A stretch of 64,000 nt of DNA from assembly GCF_025244705.1 (NCBI RefSeq), contig NZ_CP104207.1, positions 1,054,001 to 1,118,000 on the forward strand, given 5' to 3'. The notes beneath the pieces were generated by a model. That model was not told the DNA's origin. It did no database searches and was given only the letters and a program-made list of their open reading frames with translations. This document shows positions 47,061 to 55,786 of this stretch, piece after piece. The first letter of the stretch is position 1; each line of letters begins with the position of its first letter. The DNA is from Sphingopyxis sp. PET50. GTDB lineage: Bacteria; Pseudomonadota; Alphaproteobacteria; Sphingomonadales; Sphingomonadaceae. The position numbers and the translations under genes are program-made.

Positions 47061-48508
47061 GTGCGCTCCTGACGGCCCTTTCCTTCGTAGTCCGTGCCCC
47101 TGCGAAGGCAGGGGCCCATCTCCGAACCCGTCGATATCACGCGGGCGGCGGCGAAAGAGCGAGGGAGCAGGTGATGGGCCCCTGCCTTCGCAGGGGCGCA
47201 GCGCGAGCGGGTTTGGGGGGCGCATTGATTGCGGCGCTTGCCCTTGCCGCGCCAGCGCAGGCCCAGGATGTCGCGATCACCAACGCGAAGCTGGTCATCG
47301 GCGACGGCAGCGCGCCGATCGACGGCGGCACCGTCGTCGTGCGCGGCGGCAAGGTCGTGGCGGCGGGCGCCGGTGTGGCGGTCCCGGCCGGAGTCGAACG
47401 TGTCGATGCGGGCGGGCGCTGGGTCACGCCGGGCATCGTCGCGGCGTTCAGCCGCGTCGGGCTGGTCGAGGTCGACGCCGTCACCGGCAGCAACGACCGC
47501 TCGGCGAGCAAGTCGCGCTTTTCGGCGGGGCTCGACATCGCGCCGGCGCTCAATCCGATGGGATCGCCCGTCGCGGTCAACCGCGCCGCGGGCGTGACCC
47601 GCGCGATCGTCGCGCCGGGGGCGAGCGGCAATTTGTTCGCGGGCCAGGGCGCGGTGGTCGACCTGGCCGATGACAACGACATGGTGACCAAGCCCCGCGC
47701 GCTGCAGTTCGTGGCGTTCGGCGAGGACGGGTCGGCGAAGGCGGGCGGCAGCCGCGCCGCGCTGTTCCTGCTGTTCCGCGAACAATTGCTCGCGGCGCGC
47801 AGCTATGCCCGCAACCCCGCGACGCTGGCCGAATGGGGCAATGACGCGCTGATCCAGCGCGCCGATGCCGAAGCGCTGGTGCGGGTGATCGACGGCACGA
47901 CGCCGCTGTTCGTGCGCGTCGACCGCGCCACCGACATCTTGAACGTGCTCAAGCTCAGGCAGGAGTTTCCGGCGCTGAAGCTGGTGCTGGTCGGCGCGAC
48001 CGAGGGCTGGCTGGTCGCGCGCGACATCGCCGCGGCGCGCGTGCCGGTGCTGGTGTCGCCGCTGACCGACCTTCCCGGCAATTTCGAGCAATTGGGCGCG
48101 ACCCAGTCGAACGCCGGGCGGCTGGCCGCCGCGGGCGTGCCGGTGTCGGTCGGGGTGTTCGACGACGACGATGCGCACAAGATGGGCTATGCGACGCAAT
48201 ATGCCGGCAACCTCGTCGGATTGACGAAGCTGCCCGGCGCGAGCGGGCTGAGCTGGGACCAGGCCTTTGCGGCGATCAGCAGCGCTCCGGCGCGCGCGGT
48301 CGGCATGGACGCCACCGTCGGATCGCTGCGGCCCGGCCGTGTCGGCGATGTGGTGATCTGGGACAATGATCCGCTCGAACTCGGCAGCCGGCCGACTGCG
48401 GTGTGGATCGACGGCAAGGCGCAGTCGCTGACGACGCGGCAGGATCGCCTGCGCGACCGTTATGCGACCCCGCAGGAAGGCGGTTTGCCGAAAGCTTACG
48501 ACCGATAG
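47057..48508 (+). CDS. second amidohydrolase family protein, metal-site HxH lost, exported
   Basis: A 483-residue partner of the preceding amidohydrolase. It shares the fold pattern (AITNAKLVIGDGSAPIDGGT at the start, GSLRPGRVGDVVIWDNDPLE at the end). However, where the family has HxH after TPG it reads TPGIVAAFSRVGLVEVDAV, so the zinc ligands are missing and it may be a non-catalytic partner subunit. A palindromic repeat (47095-47199) splits the signal peptide in frame. The original start at 47057 gives MSALLTALSF, then repeat-coded residues, then ARAGLGGALIAALALAAPAQ. An ATG at 47174 with GGGAGCAGGTG before it gives a compact signal peptide and may be the start now used. Confidence 0.82.
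   Translation: MSALLTALSFVVRAPAKAGAHLRTRRYHAGGGERAREQVMGPCLRRGAARAGLGGALIAALALAAPAQAQDVAITNAKLVIGDGSAPIDGGTVVVRGGKVVAAGAGVAVPAGVERVDAGGRWVTPGIVAAFSRVGLVEVDAVTGSNDRSASKSRFSAGLDIAPALNPMGSPVAVNRAAGVTRAIVAPGASGNLFAGQGAVVDLADDNDMVTKPRALQFVAFGEDGSAKAGGSRAALFLLFREQLLAARSYARNPATLAEWGNDALIQRADAEALVRVIDGTTPLFVRVDRATDILNVLKLRQEFPALKLVLVGATEGWLVARDIAAARVPVLVSPLTDLPGNFEQLGATQSNAGRLAAAGVPVSVGVFDDDDAHKMGYATQYAGNLVGLTKLPGASGLSWDQAFAAISSAPARAVGMDATVGSLRPGRVGDVVIWDNDPLELGSRPTAVWIDGKAQSLTTRQDRLRDRYATPQEGGLPKAYDR
47095..47199. repeat. palindromic element inside the amidohydrolase signal-peptide region (family D)
   Basis: Arms GCCCCTGCGAAGGCAGGGGC (then CCATC) and GATGGGCCCCTGCCTTCGCA (then GGGGC) enclose about 50 bp. 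The reading frame stays open across the whole element. Confidence 0.9.
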
Positions 48509-48621
48509 TCATATCGGGCGTTGCGCCGGGCGGCGCGACACCCCTCCTTTCTTTGTCCCGGCCTTCGCCGGGATGACGGATATGATATGATGGGTCGTGC
48601 CGGGAGGAGAGGGAGAGCTCC

Positions 48622-49323
48622 ATGCAACCGATGACGCTGTTGATCACCACGGGGGTGCTGTTCGTCGGCACCCATTTCGCGCTGTCGCACCCGTTGCGCG
48701 CGCCGCTCGCGGGGCGGATGGGCGAACGGGCGTTCCAGATCGTCTATTCGGTGGTCGCGATCGCGACCTTCGCGCTGCTGGTGCAGGCGTGGCGCGGCAT
48801 GCCGCCCGAGCCGCCGCTCTGGGCGGGCGGCGACGGCTTGTGGATGGTCGCGACGCTGATCGTGCTGGTCGCGAGTATCCTGTTCATGGGATCGCTGATC
48901 GGCAATCCGGCGCTGCCCGCTCCCAACGCCGCGGCGGCGGCGCAGGGCGCGCCGCGCGGGGTGTTCGCGATCACGCGCCATCCGATGATGTGGGGTTTTG
49001 CCCTGTGGGCGCTTGCCCATGCGCTGGTCGTGCCGACGCCGGGTCAGATCGTGCTGTCGGCGATCATCGCCTTTCTCGCGCTCGGCGGGTCGGCGGGGCA
49101 GGATGTCAAGAAGGCGCGGCTGATGGGCGACGCCTGGCGCCACTGGGCGGCGCGGACGAGCTTCGTCCCCTTCGCGCGGCAACTCGGCGGGCGGGGGGCG
49201 TGGGGCGATGCGATCCCGCGGCCGCATGCGCTGTTCGGCGGGATATTGCTGTGGGCCGCCGCGACCTGGGCGCATGGCGCATTGGGCTATATGGTCGCGG
49301 GCATCTGGCGCTGGGTCGGCTGA
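48622..49323 (+). CDS. NnrU family membrane protein
   Basis: A 233-residue multi-pass protein of the NnrU family, first found near denitrification genes but widespread. TTGVLFVGTHFALSHPLRAP is the family start, AFQIVYSVVAIATFALLVQA is the second helix, and ITRHPMMWGFALWALAHALV contains the conserved RHP motif, as in isoprenylcysteine-methyltransferase-like proteins. Six or so helices are predicted. ATG at 48622 follows GGAGGAGAGGGAGAGCTCC. The upstream gap (48509-48621) contains a small hairpin (TCCCGGC-CTTC-GCCGGGA, 48556-48573). There are no nitrite or nitric oxide genes nearby, so its job here is unclear. Confidence 0.88.
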   Translation: MQPMTLLITTGVLFVGTHFALSHPLRAPLAGRMGERAFQIVYSVVAIATFALLVQAWRGMPPEPPLWAGGDGLWMVATLIVLVASILFMGSLIGNPALPAPNAAAAAQGAPRGVFAITRHPMMWGFALWALAHALVVPTPGQIVLSAIIAFLALGGSAGQDVKKARLMGDAWRHWAARTSFVPFARQLGGRGAWGDAIPRPHALFGGILLWAAATWAHGALGYMVAGIWRWVG

Positions 49324-49327
49324 GCCG

Positions 49328-49837
49328 GTGAGCGATGAGGCGCATCTTTCGGACCTGGCGCTGCGCCTGCTCGGGCGGCCCTATGCCGACCTCGATCCCG
49401 AGGAAGGCCGCGTCCTGCAGGCGATCGCGGCGCGCGCGCCGACGAGCCGCGACGCCGCCGACCTCGACGACGCGCGCGCGAGTTTCGGCGACCGGCTGGC
49501 CGACCGCGTCGCGGCGGTGGGCGGGTCGTGGGGCTTCATCATCGTCTTCGCGCTGGTACTGCTCGCGTGGATGCTGCTCAATTCGGAGGTGCTGCAGCAT
49601 TTCGGGCTCGCCTTCGATCCCTATCCGTTCATCTTCCTCAACCTGATGCTGTCGACGCTGGCGGCGGTGCAGGCGCCGATCATCATGATGAGCCAGAACC
49701 GCGCCTCCGCGAAAGACCGGCTGGCCGCGAGCCTCGATTACGAGATCAACCTGCGCGCCGAGCTGGAGATCATGCGGCTGCATCACAAGATTGACGCGCT
49801 GACCGAGAAGGTTGGGGAGTTGGGCGGCAACGGCTGA
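49328..49837 (+). CDS. DUF1003 domain membrane protein
   Basis: A 169-residue protein matching DUF1003: GDRLADRVAAVGGSWGFIIV, FALVLLAWMLLNSEVLQHFG, DPYPFIFLNLMLSTLAAVQA, and PIIMMSQNRASAKDRLAASL followed by DYEINLRAELEI. It has two membrane helices and a C-terminal coiled coil (MRLHHKIDALTEKVGELG). GTG at 49328 (SDEAHLSDLALRLL) is the chosen start, four bases after the NnrU stop, so the two form an operon. The family's function is unknown. Confidence 0.88.
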   Translation: MSDEAHLSDLALRLLGRPYADLDPEEGRVLQAIAARAPTSRDAADLDDARASFGDRLADRVAAVGGSWGFIIVFALVLLAWMLLNSEVLQHFGLAFDPYPFIFLNLMLSTLAAVQAPIIMMSQNRASAKDRLAASLDYEINLRAELEIMRLHHKIDALTEKVGELGGNG

Positions 49838-49842
49838 ACTGT

Positions 49843-49910
49843 TCCCCGGCGAAAGCCGGGGTCCAGTTGACGCAGCGTTGGCTTCTGGGCCCCGGCTTTC
49901 GCCGGGGAGC
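49843..49910. repeat. palindromic repeat / probable bidirectional terminator
   Basis: Arms CCCCGGCGAAAGCCGGGGTC and GGCCCCGGCTTTCGCCGGGG lie between the convergent DUF1003 and aldo/keto reductase genes. Each arm is itself a hairpin. Confidence 0.85.
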
Positions 49911-49913
49911 AGA

Positions 49914-50909
49914 CTAAAGCCGCACCATCCGCATGCCCTGTTCGCCGTAGCGATTGCCGCTGGTGCCGCCCATCGGTGCCGCGGCGTCGATCGCGGCGAG
50001 GTCGTCGGCGGTGAGCGTCACGTCGGCGGCGGCGACGCTGTCTTCCATCGTCGCGCGGCGCTTGGTGCCGGGGATGGGGACAATGTCGGGACCTTGCGCG
50101 AGCAGCCAGGCGAGCGCGACCTGCGCCTTCGACACGCCATGGCGGTCCGCCACCGCGCCGATCGCATCGACGATCGCGAGGTTGGCGGGCAGGTTTTCCT
50201 CCGAATAGCGCGGATCGTTGCGGCGCCAGTCATGTTCGGGAAGCTCGTCGCGGCTGCGCACGGCGCCCGCGAGGAAACCGCGGCCGAGCGGCGAATAGGG
50301 GACGAAACCGATGCCGTTCTCGCGGCAGGCGGTCAGGATTTCCGCTTCCACGTCGCGTTCCCAGATCGAGTATTCGCTTTGCAGCGCGGTGATCGGCGCG
50401 GCTTTCGCGGCGCGGCGGATCGTTTCGGGACCGGCTTCGGACAGCGCGATGTGGCGGACCTTGCCCTCCTTCACCAGCTCCATCATGCCGCCGACGGTCT
50501 CCTCGATCGGCACCGACGGGTCGACGCGGTGCTGGTAGAAGAGGTCGATCGTGTCGATGCCGAGCCGCTGGAGCGAGCCTTCGCACGCGCGGCGCGCATT
50601 TTCGGGGCTGCCGTCGACGCCGACGATCTGGTTGCCGTCGAATTTGAAGCCGAACTTGGTCGCGATGACCAGCCCCTCGCGCTTGCCCTTGATCGCGGCG
50701 CCGAGCAGTTCCTCGTTGCTGAACGGGCCATAGATTTGCGCGGTGTCGAAGAAGGTGACGCCGAGGTCGATGGCGCGGTGGATCGTCGCGGTCGATTCGT
50801 CGAGGTCGGCGGCCTCGCCATAGAGGATGTTGCCGCCCTTGATCATCGGCATGCAGCCGATGCCGATGGCGGACACTTCGAGGCCGTGGCCGAGCGTGCG
50901 GTATTTCAT
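49914..50909 (-). CDS. aldo/keto reductase
   Basis: A 331-residue NADPH-dependent carbonyl reductase, AKR13/YakC-like. It shows [20 protein letters not shown], the catalytic FFDTAQIYGPFSNEELLGAA (Asp and Tyr), VIATKFGFKFD (Lys), DLFYQHRVDPSVPIEETVGG (His), and IPIPGTKR-like cofactor sequence (IVPIPGTKRRATMEDSVAAA). The start at 50909 overlaps the stop of the upstream symporter gene (ATGA). The substrate is unknown. Confidence 0.92.
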   Translation of the reverse strand: MKYRTLGHGLEVSAIGIGCMPMIKGGNILYGEAADLDESTATIHRAIDLGVTFFDTAQIYGPFSNEELLGAAIKGKREGLVIATKFGFKFDGNQIVGVDGSPENARRACEGSLQRLGIDTIDLFYQHRVDPSVPIEETVGGMMELVKEGKVRHIALSEAGPETIRRAAKAAPITALQSEYSIWERDVEAEILTACRENGIGFVPYSPLGRGFLAGAVRSRDELPEHDWRRNDPRYSEENLPANLAIVDAIGAVADRHGVSKAQVALAWLLAQGPDIVPIPGTKRRATMEDSVAAADVTLTADDLAAIDAAAPMGGTSGNRYGEQGMRMVRL

Positions 50910-52156
50910 GATGGCTCTCCCGTTGGTTGATCGTCGCCGACTCCGTCGGCGGCATATTTGGTGGCGGCGACATCGGCGATAACATTGCCGAGTGTCCGGA
51001 AAATGTCGGGGAAGGTTTCGACCGCGACGAGCAGGGCCAGCGGCGCGACCGGCACGCCCATGGCGATCGCGATCGGCGCGATCGAGGTCACGAAGCTGAT
51101 CGAGCCGGGCAGGCTGACCGACGACAGCGCCGCCGCCATCGCGACCGCAAGTCCGACCGCCATTTCCCAGGGCGTGAGTTCGACCCCGAACAGCCAGGCG
51201 ACATAGACCACGACCGCGAGGTTCATCGCCGGGCTGGTGAAGCGGAACAGCGCGACTGCGAGCGGCAGCACCACGTCGGCCTTCTTGGGATCGACGCCGA
51301 GTTCCTCCGACGATTTGAGCATCGCGGGCAGGCTGGCGAGCGAGCTTTGGGTGCTGATCGCGACCGCGAGCGTCGGCACCATTGCGCGGACGAAGCGCGG
51401 CAGCGAAATGCCGACGACGAGCCAGGCGAGCAAAAGCCCGAGGAGGACGCAGCAGACGCCGATCGCCATCAGGATCAGCACATAATGGATCAGCCCGCCG
51501 AATGCCGCGAACCCCGCCTTGACCGCCAGCGCATAGCCGAGCGCGAACACGCCGATCGGGGCGAGCGCGAGCACCCAGCCGATGACGATCAGCATCGCGT
51601 CGCCGAGCGCCTTGAACAGTCCCGACAGGGTGGCGCGCTGCGGCGTTTCGAGCCTGGTGATCGCGAAGGCGAAGATGGTGGTGAAGACGATCAGCGGCAG
51701 GATTGCGGTTTCGGCGGCGGCGGCGATCGGGTTGGTCGGAATCAGCGAGAGCAGGAAATCGCCGAAGGTCGGTGAGGGTCCGGCCTCCGCCGTGCCGCCG
51801 AGGCCGTGGCGCAGCGCATCGGCGGCGCTCGCCGAGAGCGGGAAGAAGCGCAGCAGCAGCGGTGTCATCAGCAGCGACATGGCTCCCGACAGGAAGATGG
51901 CGGCGAGGAAGATGACCACCGCGCGCGCCGCCAGCTTGCCCGCGCGCGCGGCGTCGGCGGTCGCGGTGATGCCGGTGATGAGCAGCGCGACGACGAGCGG
52001 GACGATCGTCATCTTGAGCGCGTTGAGCCACAGCAGCCCGACCGGTTCGATGAAGGGCAGCGAGGCGGTCGCCGCGTCCATCGACACGCTTTCGATCGCG
52101 ATGCCGATGAGCATGCCGGCAATCAGCGCGCCCAGGATGATCCATGCCGATTTCAA
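50906..52156 (-). CDS. dicarboxylate/amino acid:cation symporter (SDF/DAACS family)
   Basis: A 416-residue membrane transporter. Helices begin [39 protein letters not shown] is the family's conserved helix, the serine-rich re-entrant loop is [20 protein letters not shown], and [20 protein letters not shown] corresponds to the substrate-binding NMDGT-type helix, here TSPAMN. TTG at 52156 was chosen because AAGGGGA lies nine bases upstream; a frame-open ATG at 52246 would add 30 unconserved residues. It is divergent from glmM. Confidence 0.88.
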   Translation of the reverse strand: MKSAWIILGALIAGMLIGIAIESVSMDAATASLPFIEPVGLLWLNALKMTIVPLVVALLITGITATADAARAGKLAARAVVIFLAAIFLSGAMSLLMTPLLLRFFPLSASAADALRHGLGGTAEAGPSPTFGDFLLSLIPTNPIAAAAETAILPLIVFTTIFAFAITRLETPQRATLSGLFKALGDAMLIVIGWVLALAPIGVFALGYALAVKAGFAAFGGLIHYVLILMAIGVCCVLLGLLLAWLVVGISLPRFVRAMVPTLAVAISTQSSLASLPAMLKSSEELGVDPKKADVVLPLAVALFRFTSPAMNLAVVVYVAWLFGVELTPWEMAVGLAVAMAAALSSVSLPGSISFVTSIAPIAIAMGVPVAPLALLVAVETFPDIFRTLGNVIADVAATKYAADGVGDDQPTGEPS

Positions 52157-52269
52157 GTTCAAATTCCCCTTGGGAGCGCCGCTCAGCTTGCCAACAAAAA
52201 ACGGCTGACCTACTGCCGTCCCGGGAACGCCGGGGTGGGCTTTCACCCGGCTTATTTGGCAGAGGTTTC

Positions 52270-53610
52270 ATGCGCAAGTTTTTCGGCACCGACGGCATTC
52301 GCGGGCTGACCAACCAGATCCCGATGACGGTCGAGGTCGCGATGCGCGTCGGCATGGCGGCGGGCGCGCATTTCCTGCGCGGCGACCACAAGCATCGCGT
52401 GCTGATCGGCAAGGATACGCGGTTGTCGGGCTATATGCTCGAAAATGCGCTGGTCGCGGGTTTTACCAGCGTCGGCATGGACGTGGTGCAGGTCGGCCCG
52501 ATGCCCACCCCCGCGATCGCGATGCTGACCCGCTCGATGCGCGCCGACCTGGGCGTGATGCTGTCGGCGAGTCACAATCCCTATTACGACAACGGCATCA
52601 AGCTGTTCGGCCCCGACGGCTATAAATTGTCCGACGAGGACGAGCTACAGATCGAACTGCTGCTGGCGAGCGAGCCGAAGCTCGCCGAGCCGGCGCAGAT
52701 CGGGCGCGCCAAGCGTATCGACGACGCGCGCGGGCGCTATATCCATGCGGTGAAGCAGAGCCTGCCCGAATCGGTGCGGCTCGACGGCCTCAAGATCGTG
52801 CTCGATTGCGCCAATGGCGCCGCCTACAACAGCGCGCCGACGGTGTTCTGGGAGCTCGGCGCCGACGTCGTCGCGATCGGGGTCACGCCGAACGGCATCA
52901 ACATCAACGACAAATGCGGATCGACCTCGCCGGGACTGCTGCAGGAAACCGTCGTCGCGAGCGGCGCCGACATCGGTATCGCATTGGACGGCGACGCCGA
53001 CCGGCTGATCGTCGTGGACGAGGCGGGCGCGATCGTCGACGGCGACCAGATCATGGCGCTGATCGGCGCGAGCTGGGCACGGCAGGGACGGCTGAAGGGC
53101 GGCGGCGTCGTCGCGACGGTGATGTCGAACCTGGGCCTCGAACGTTTCCTTCAGGGGCAGGGGCTGACGCTGGAGCGGACGAAGGTCGGCGACCGTTATG
53201 TGCTCGAACGGATGAAGACCGGCGGTTTCAACGTCGGCGGCGAGCAGTCGGGGCACATGATCCTGTCCGATCATGCGACGACCGGCGACGGCACCCTCGC
53301 GGGGCTGCAGGTGCTCGCCGAGCTGGTCGCATCGGGCAAGTCGGCAAGCGAATTGCTCCACCAGTTCGATCCGGTGCCGCAGCTTTTGAAGAATGTCCGC
53401 TTCGCGGGCGGCGCTCCGCTGGAAGACGCGCGGGTCAAGACGGCGATTGCCGACGGCGAGGGCACGCTGGCGGGGCGCGGGCGGCTCGTCATCCGCGCGT
53501 CGGGTACCGAACCCCTCATCCGCGTCATGGCCGAGGGCGATGATGCGGCGCAGGTCGAGCAGGTGGTCGATATGATCTGCGATGCGGTGCGTGCGGCGGC
53601 TGCCAACTGA
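52270..53610 (+). CDS. glmM: phosphoglucosamine mutase
   Basis: It converts glucosamine-6-phosphate to glucosamine-1-phosphate for peptidoglycan and LPS. It has [20 protein letters not shown], the phosphoserine loop [20 protein letters not shown], the metal site [37 protein letters not shown], and the phosphate-binding [15 protein letters not shown]. Length is 446 residues, normal. The ATG at 52270 follows GGCAGAGG. Confidence 0.97.
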   Translation: MRKFFGTDGIRGLTNQIPMTVEVAMRVGMAAGAHFLRGDHKHRVLIGKDTRLSGYMLENALVAGFTSVGMDVVQVGPMPTPAIAMLTRSMRADLGVMLSASHNPYYDNGIKLFGPDGYKLSDEDELQIELLLASEPKLAEPAQIGRAKRIDDARGRYIHAVKQSLPESVRLDGLKIVLDCANGAAYNSAPTVFWELGADVVAIGVTPNGININDKCGSTSPGLLQETVVASGADIGIALDGDADRLIVVDEAGAIVDGDQIMALIGASWARQGRLKGGGVVATVMSNLGLERFLQGQGLTLERTKVGDRYVLERMKTGGFNVGGEQSGHMILSDHATTGDGTLAGLQVLAELVASGKSASELLHQFDPVPQLLKNVRFAGGAPLEDARVKTAIADGEGTLAGRGRLVIRASGTEPLIRVMAEGDDAAQVEQVVDMICDAVRAAAAN

Positions 53611-53625
53611 ACGATTTGTCTCACT

Positions 53626-53713
53626 CCGTTCGTGCTGAGCTTGTCGAAGCACCGTTCTTTTCTCTAAAGGCGGCGAAGGAAGAACGGCCCTTCGACAAGC
53701 TCAGGGCGAACGG
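53626..53713. repeat. palindromic repeat, family B
   Basis: Arms CCGTTCGTGCTGAGCTTGTC (then GAAGCACC) and CCCTTCGACAAGCTCAGGGC (then GAACGG) lie between glmM and the DUF1272 gene. A run of five T follows the right arm. Confidence 0.92.
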
Positions 53714-53730
53714 TTTTTAAGGAATTTTCC

Positions 53731-53955
53731 ATGCTCGAAATGCGTCCCGATTGCGAGAAATGCGGCCGCGATTTGCCCGCCAACATCCACGGTGCCTTCA
53801 TCTGTTCGTTCGAATGCACCTTCTGCGCCAATTGCGCCGACAAGTTCGACGAAATCTGCCCCAATTGCGGCGGCGACCTGCTCGACCGGCCGCTGCGCGA
53901 GGGCGCGGCGCTGGCGAAATTTCCGGCCTCGACGGAGCGGAAATTCAAGGGGTGA
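53731..53955 (+). CDS. DUF1272 domain protein (small zinc-ribbon type)
   Basis: A 74-residue protein of the DUF1272 family. Cysteine pairs CEKC, CSFECTFC, CANC and CPNC suggest two treble-clef or zinc-ribbon sites (MLEMRPDCEKCGRDLPAN; ICPNCGGDLLDRPLR). The family is small and uncharacterised. The stop overlaps the GTG start of the thiD fusion (GTGA at 53952), so the two are translated together. Confidence 0.92.
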   Translation: MLEMRPDCEKCGRDLPANIHGAFICSFECTFCANCADKFDEICPNCGGDLLDRPLREGAALAKFPASTERKFKG

Positions 53956-55112
53956 CCGCGCGCATATTGATTGTCGCCGGCTCGGACAGCGGGGGCGGCG
54001 CGGGGATCCAGGCCGATATCAAGACGGTCACGATGCTCGGCGGCCATGCGATGACCGCGATCACCGCGATCACCGCGCAGAATACGCTGGGCGTGCAGGG
54101 CGTCCATGCCGTGCCCACCGCCATGGTGCTGGCGCAGATCGACAGCGTTGCCGCCGACATCGGGGTCGATGCGGTCAAGATCGGCATGATCGGCAGCGCC
54201 GAAACCGCCGCGGCGGTCGCCGAACGGCTGTCGCGGCCCGACCTGACGCAGGCCGCGGTCGTTTTCGATCCGGTGATGGTGGCGACCAGCGGGTCGGTGC
54301 TGGCCGATGCGGATACGATCGCCGCGTTCCGGACGTTGCTGGACCGCGCGACGGTGGTGACGCCCAACCTGCCCGAACTCGCGGCGCTGGGCGGGCTGGA
54401 GGCGGTGCTGGCGCACGGCTGCGCGCTGCTCGAAAAGGGCGGGCATGGCGAAGGGGAGGCGGTCGTCGACCGGCTGTGGCCCAACGACGGCAGCCAGCCG
54501 GTCTATACCGAATGGGAAGCGCCGCGCATCGACACGCCGCACACCCACGGCACCGGCTGTACGCTGGCGAGCGCGATCGCGTGCGGTTTGGCGCAAGGCA
54601 TGCCGCTGGAGCCCGCGACCGCCCGCGCGCGCGACTTCGTGCGGCTGGCGCTGATGGGCGCGCCGGGGCTGGGGCGGGGCCATGGTCCGATGGGGCAGCA
54701 GACGGTGCGCAATGACGGGCTGTTCACCGGCCCGGCGCTCAACCAGATCACGCTGCCCGCGAGCGACTATGCGGCGTCGGTGGCCTTCTACAAGCAGATG
54801 GGGCTGACGCAGATCGTCGACAGCCCCGGTAATGGATATGCGCGGTTCGAGGCGGTCAACGGCGTGACGCTGTCGATCCATCTATCCCCTCCCGCAAGCG
54901 GGAGGGGAGAGGAAGGGGTCACGACCTATCTCGAAAGCGGCGCGCTCGACGCCTGGGTCGCCTGGCTGGCGCGGCGCGGGGTGCGCTTCGACCAGATGCC
55001 GAAGGACGAGGAATGGGGCTGGCGCGAGGCGCGGCTGACCGATCCGTTCGGGAACCGGCTGTGCCTGTATCAGGCGGGCGAGTATCGGAGATATCCGCCG
55101 TGGCGTATCTAA
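53952..55112 (+). CDS. thiD: hydroxymethylpyrimidine/phosphomethylpyrimidine kinase fused to a VOC (glyoxalase-like) domain
   Basis: Residues 1-260 are ThiD, which phosphorylates HMP and HMP-P for thiamine synthesis: ILIVAGSDSGGGAGIQADIK, AITAQNTLGVQGVHAVP, VFDPVMVATSGSVLADADT, TPNLPELAAL, and HTHGTGCTLASAIACGLAQG (anion hole). After HGPMGQQTVRNDGLFTG a VOC-fold domain starts directly (ALNQITLPASDYAASVAFYK) and ends DPFGNRLCLYQAGEYRRYPP. No stop separates them, giving 386 residues. GTG at 53952 is the start. The VOC part contains an in-frame hairpin repeat (54883-54916). The VOC role is unknown. Confidence 0.88.
   Translation: MTARILIVAGSDSGGGAGIQADIKTVTMLGGHAMTAITAITAQNTLGVQGVHAVPTAMVLAQIDSVAADIGVDAVKIGMIGSAETAAAVAERLSRPDLTQAAVVFDPVMVATSGSVLADADTIAAFRTLLDRATVVTPNLPELAALGGLEAVLAHGCALLEKGGHGEGEAVVDRLWPNDGSQPVYTEWEAPRIDTPHTHGTGCTLASAIACGLAQGMPLEPATARARDFVRLALMGAPGLGRGHGPMGQQTVRNDGLFTGPALNQITLPASDYAASVAFYKQMGLTQIVDSPGNGYARFEAVNGVTLSIHLSPPASGRGEEGVTTYLESGALDAWVAWLARRGVRFDQMPKDEEWGWREARLTDPFGNRLCLYQAGEYRRYPPWRI
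54883..54916. repeat. short hairpin repeat inside the VOC domain
   Basis: TATCCCCTCCCGCAAGCGGG then AGGGGAGAG forms a tight hairpin of family C type and is translated as LSPPASGRGEE in the middle of the VOC domain. Confidence 0.75.
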
Positions 55113-55114
55113 AA

Positions 55115-55211
55115 GCCCCTCCCCTTCAGGGGAGGGGGTTGGGGTGGGGGCCATCGGCCTTGCGCAACCCCGACAGCCCCCACCCCCGGCCCCTCCCCTG
55201 AAGGGGAGGGG
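55115..55211. repeat. palindromic repeat, family C
   Basis: Arms GCCCCTCCCCTTCAGGGGAG (then GGGGTTGGGGTGGGGGCC) and its inverted counterpart CCCCCACCCCCGGCCCCTCC (then CCTGAAGGGGAGGGG). The rnhB ATG follows six bases later, so the repeat supplies its ribosome-binding region (GGGGAGGGGAGAAG). Confidence 0.88.
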
Positions 55212-55216
55212 AGAAG

Positions 55217-55771
55217 ATGATCGTCGGCGTCGACGAGGTCGGGCGCGGGCCGCTCGCCGGGCCCGTGGTCGCGGCGGCGGTTCTGCTGTGCGACGGCGGC
55301 ATCGCCGGGCTCGACGACAGCAAGAAGCTGACCGCCAAACGCCGCGCCGTGCTGGAAGCCGAGATCAAGGCGCGCTGCCGCTGGGGCGTCGGCGAGGCGA
55401 GCGTCGCCGAGATCGACCGGATCAACATCCTGCAGGCCACCTTCCTCGCGATGACCCGCGCCGTCGATGCGCTGGGGTTCGAGCCGGCCGAGGTGCTGGT
55501 CGACGGCAACCGGCTGCCGAAATGGCGCTACGCCGCGCGGGCGATCGTCGGCGGCGACGCCCTGCACCCGTGCATCTCGGCCGCGAGCATCATCGCCAAG
55601 GAGCATCGCGACCGCTTCATGGTCGCGGCGGCGCGCGATTTTCCGCACTTCGGCTGGGAAAGAAACATGGGTTATGGTACCGCCCAGCATATCGCGGCGC
55701 TGCGTCGGCATGGCCCCACGCCGCTCCATCGGACCAGCTTTGCCCCGGTCGCTCAAATGCAGCTGGTCTGA
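55217..55771 (+). CDS. rnhB: ribonuclease HII
   Basis: It degrades the RNA strand of RNA-DNA hybrids and excises misincorporated ribonucleotides. It has MIVGVDEVGRGPLAGPVVAA (catalytic DE), LDDSKKLTAKRR, VLVDGNRLPKW (Asp), and PCISAASIIAKEHRDRFM (Asp/Glu-proximal helix), ending HRTSFAPVAQ. Length is 184 residues, compact but complete. The start sits directly after a palindromic repeat that provides the purine-rich ribosome-binding sequence. Confidence 0.95.
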   Translation: MIVGVDEVGRGPLAGPVVAAAVLLCDGGIAGLDDSKKLTAKRRAVLEAEIKARCRWGVGEASVAEIDRINILQATFLAMTRAVDALGFEPAEVLVDGNRLPKWRYAARAIVGGDALHPCISAASIIAKEHRDRFMVAAARDFPHFGWERNMGYGTAQHIAALRRHGPTPLHRTSFAPVAQMQLV

Positions 55772-55786
55772 GAACAGGAGACGGCG

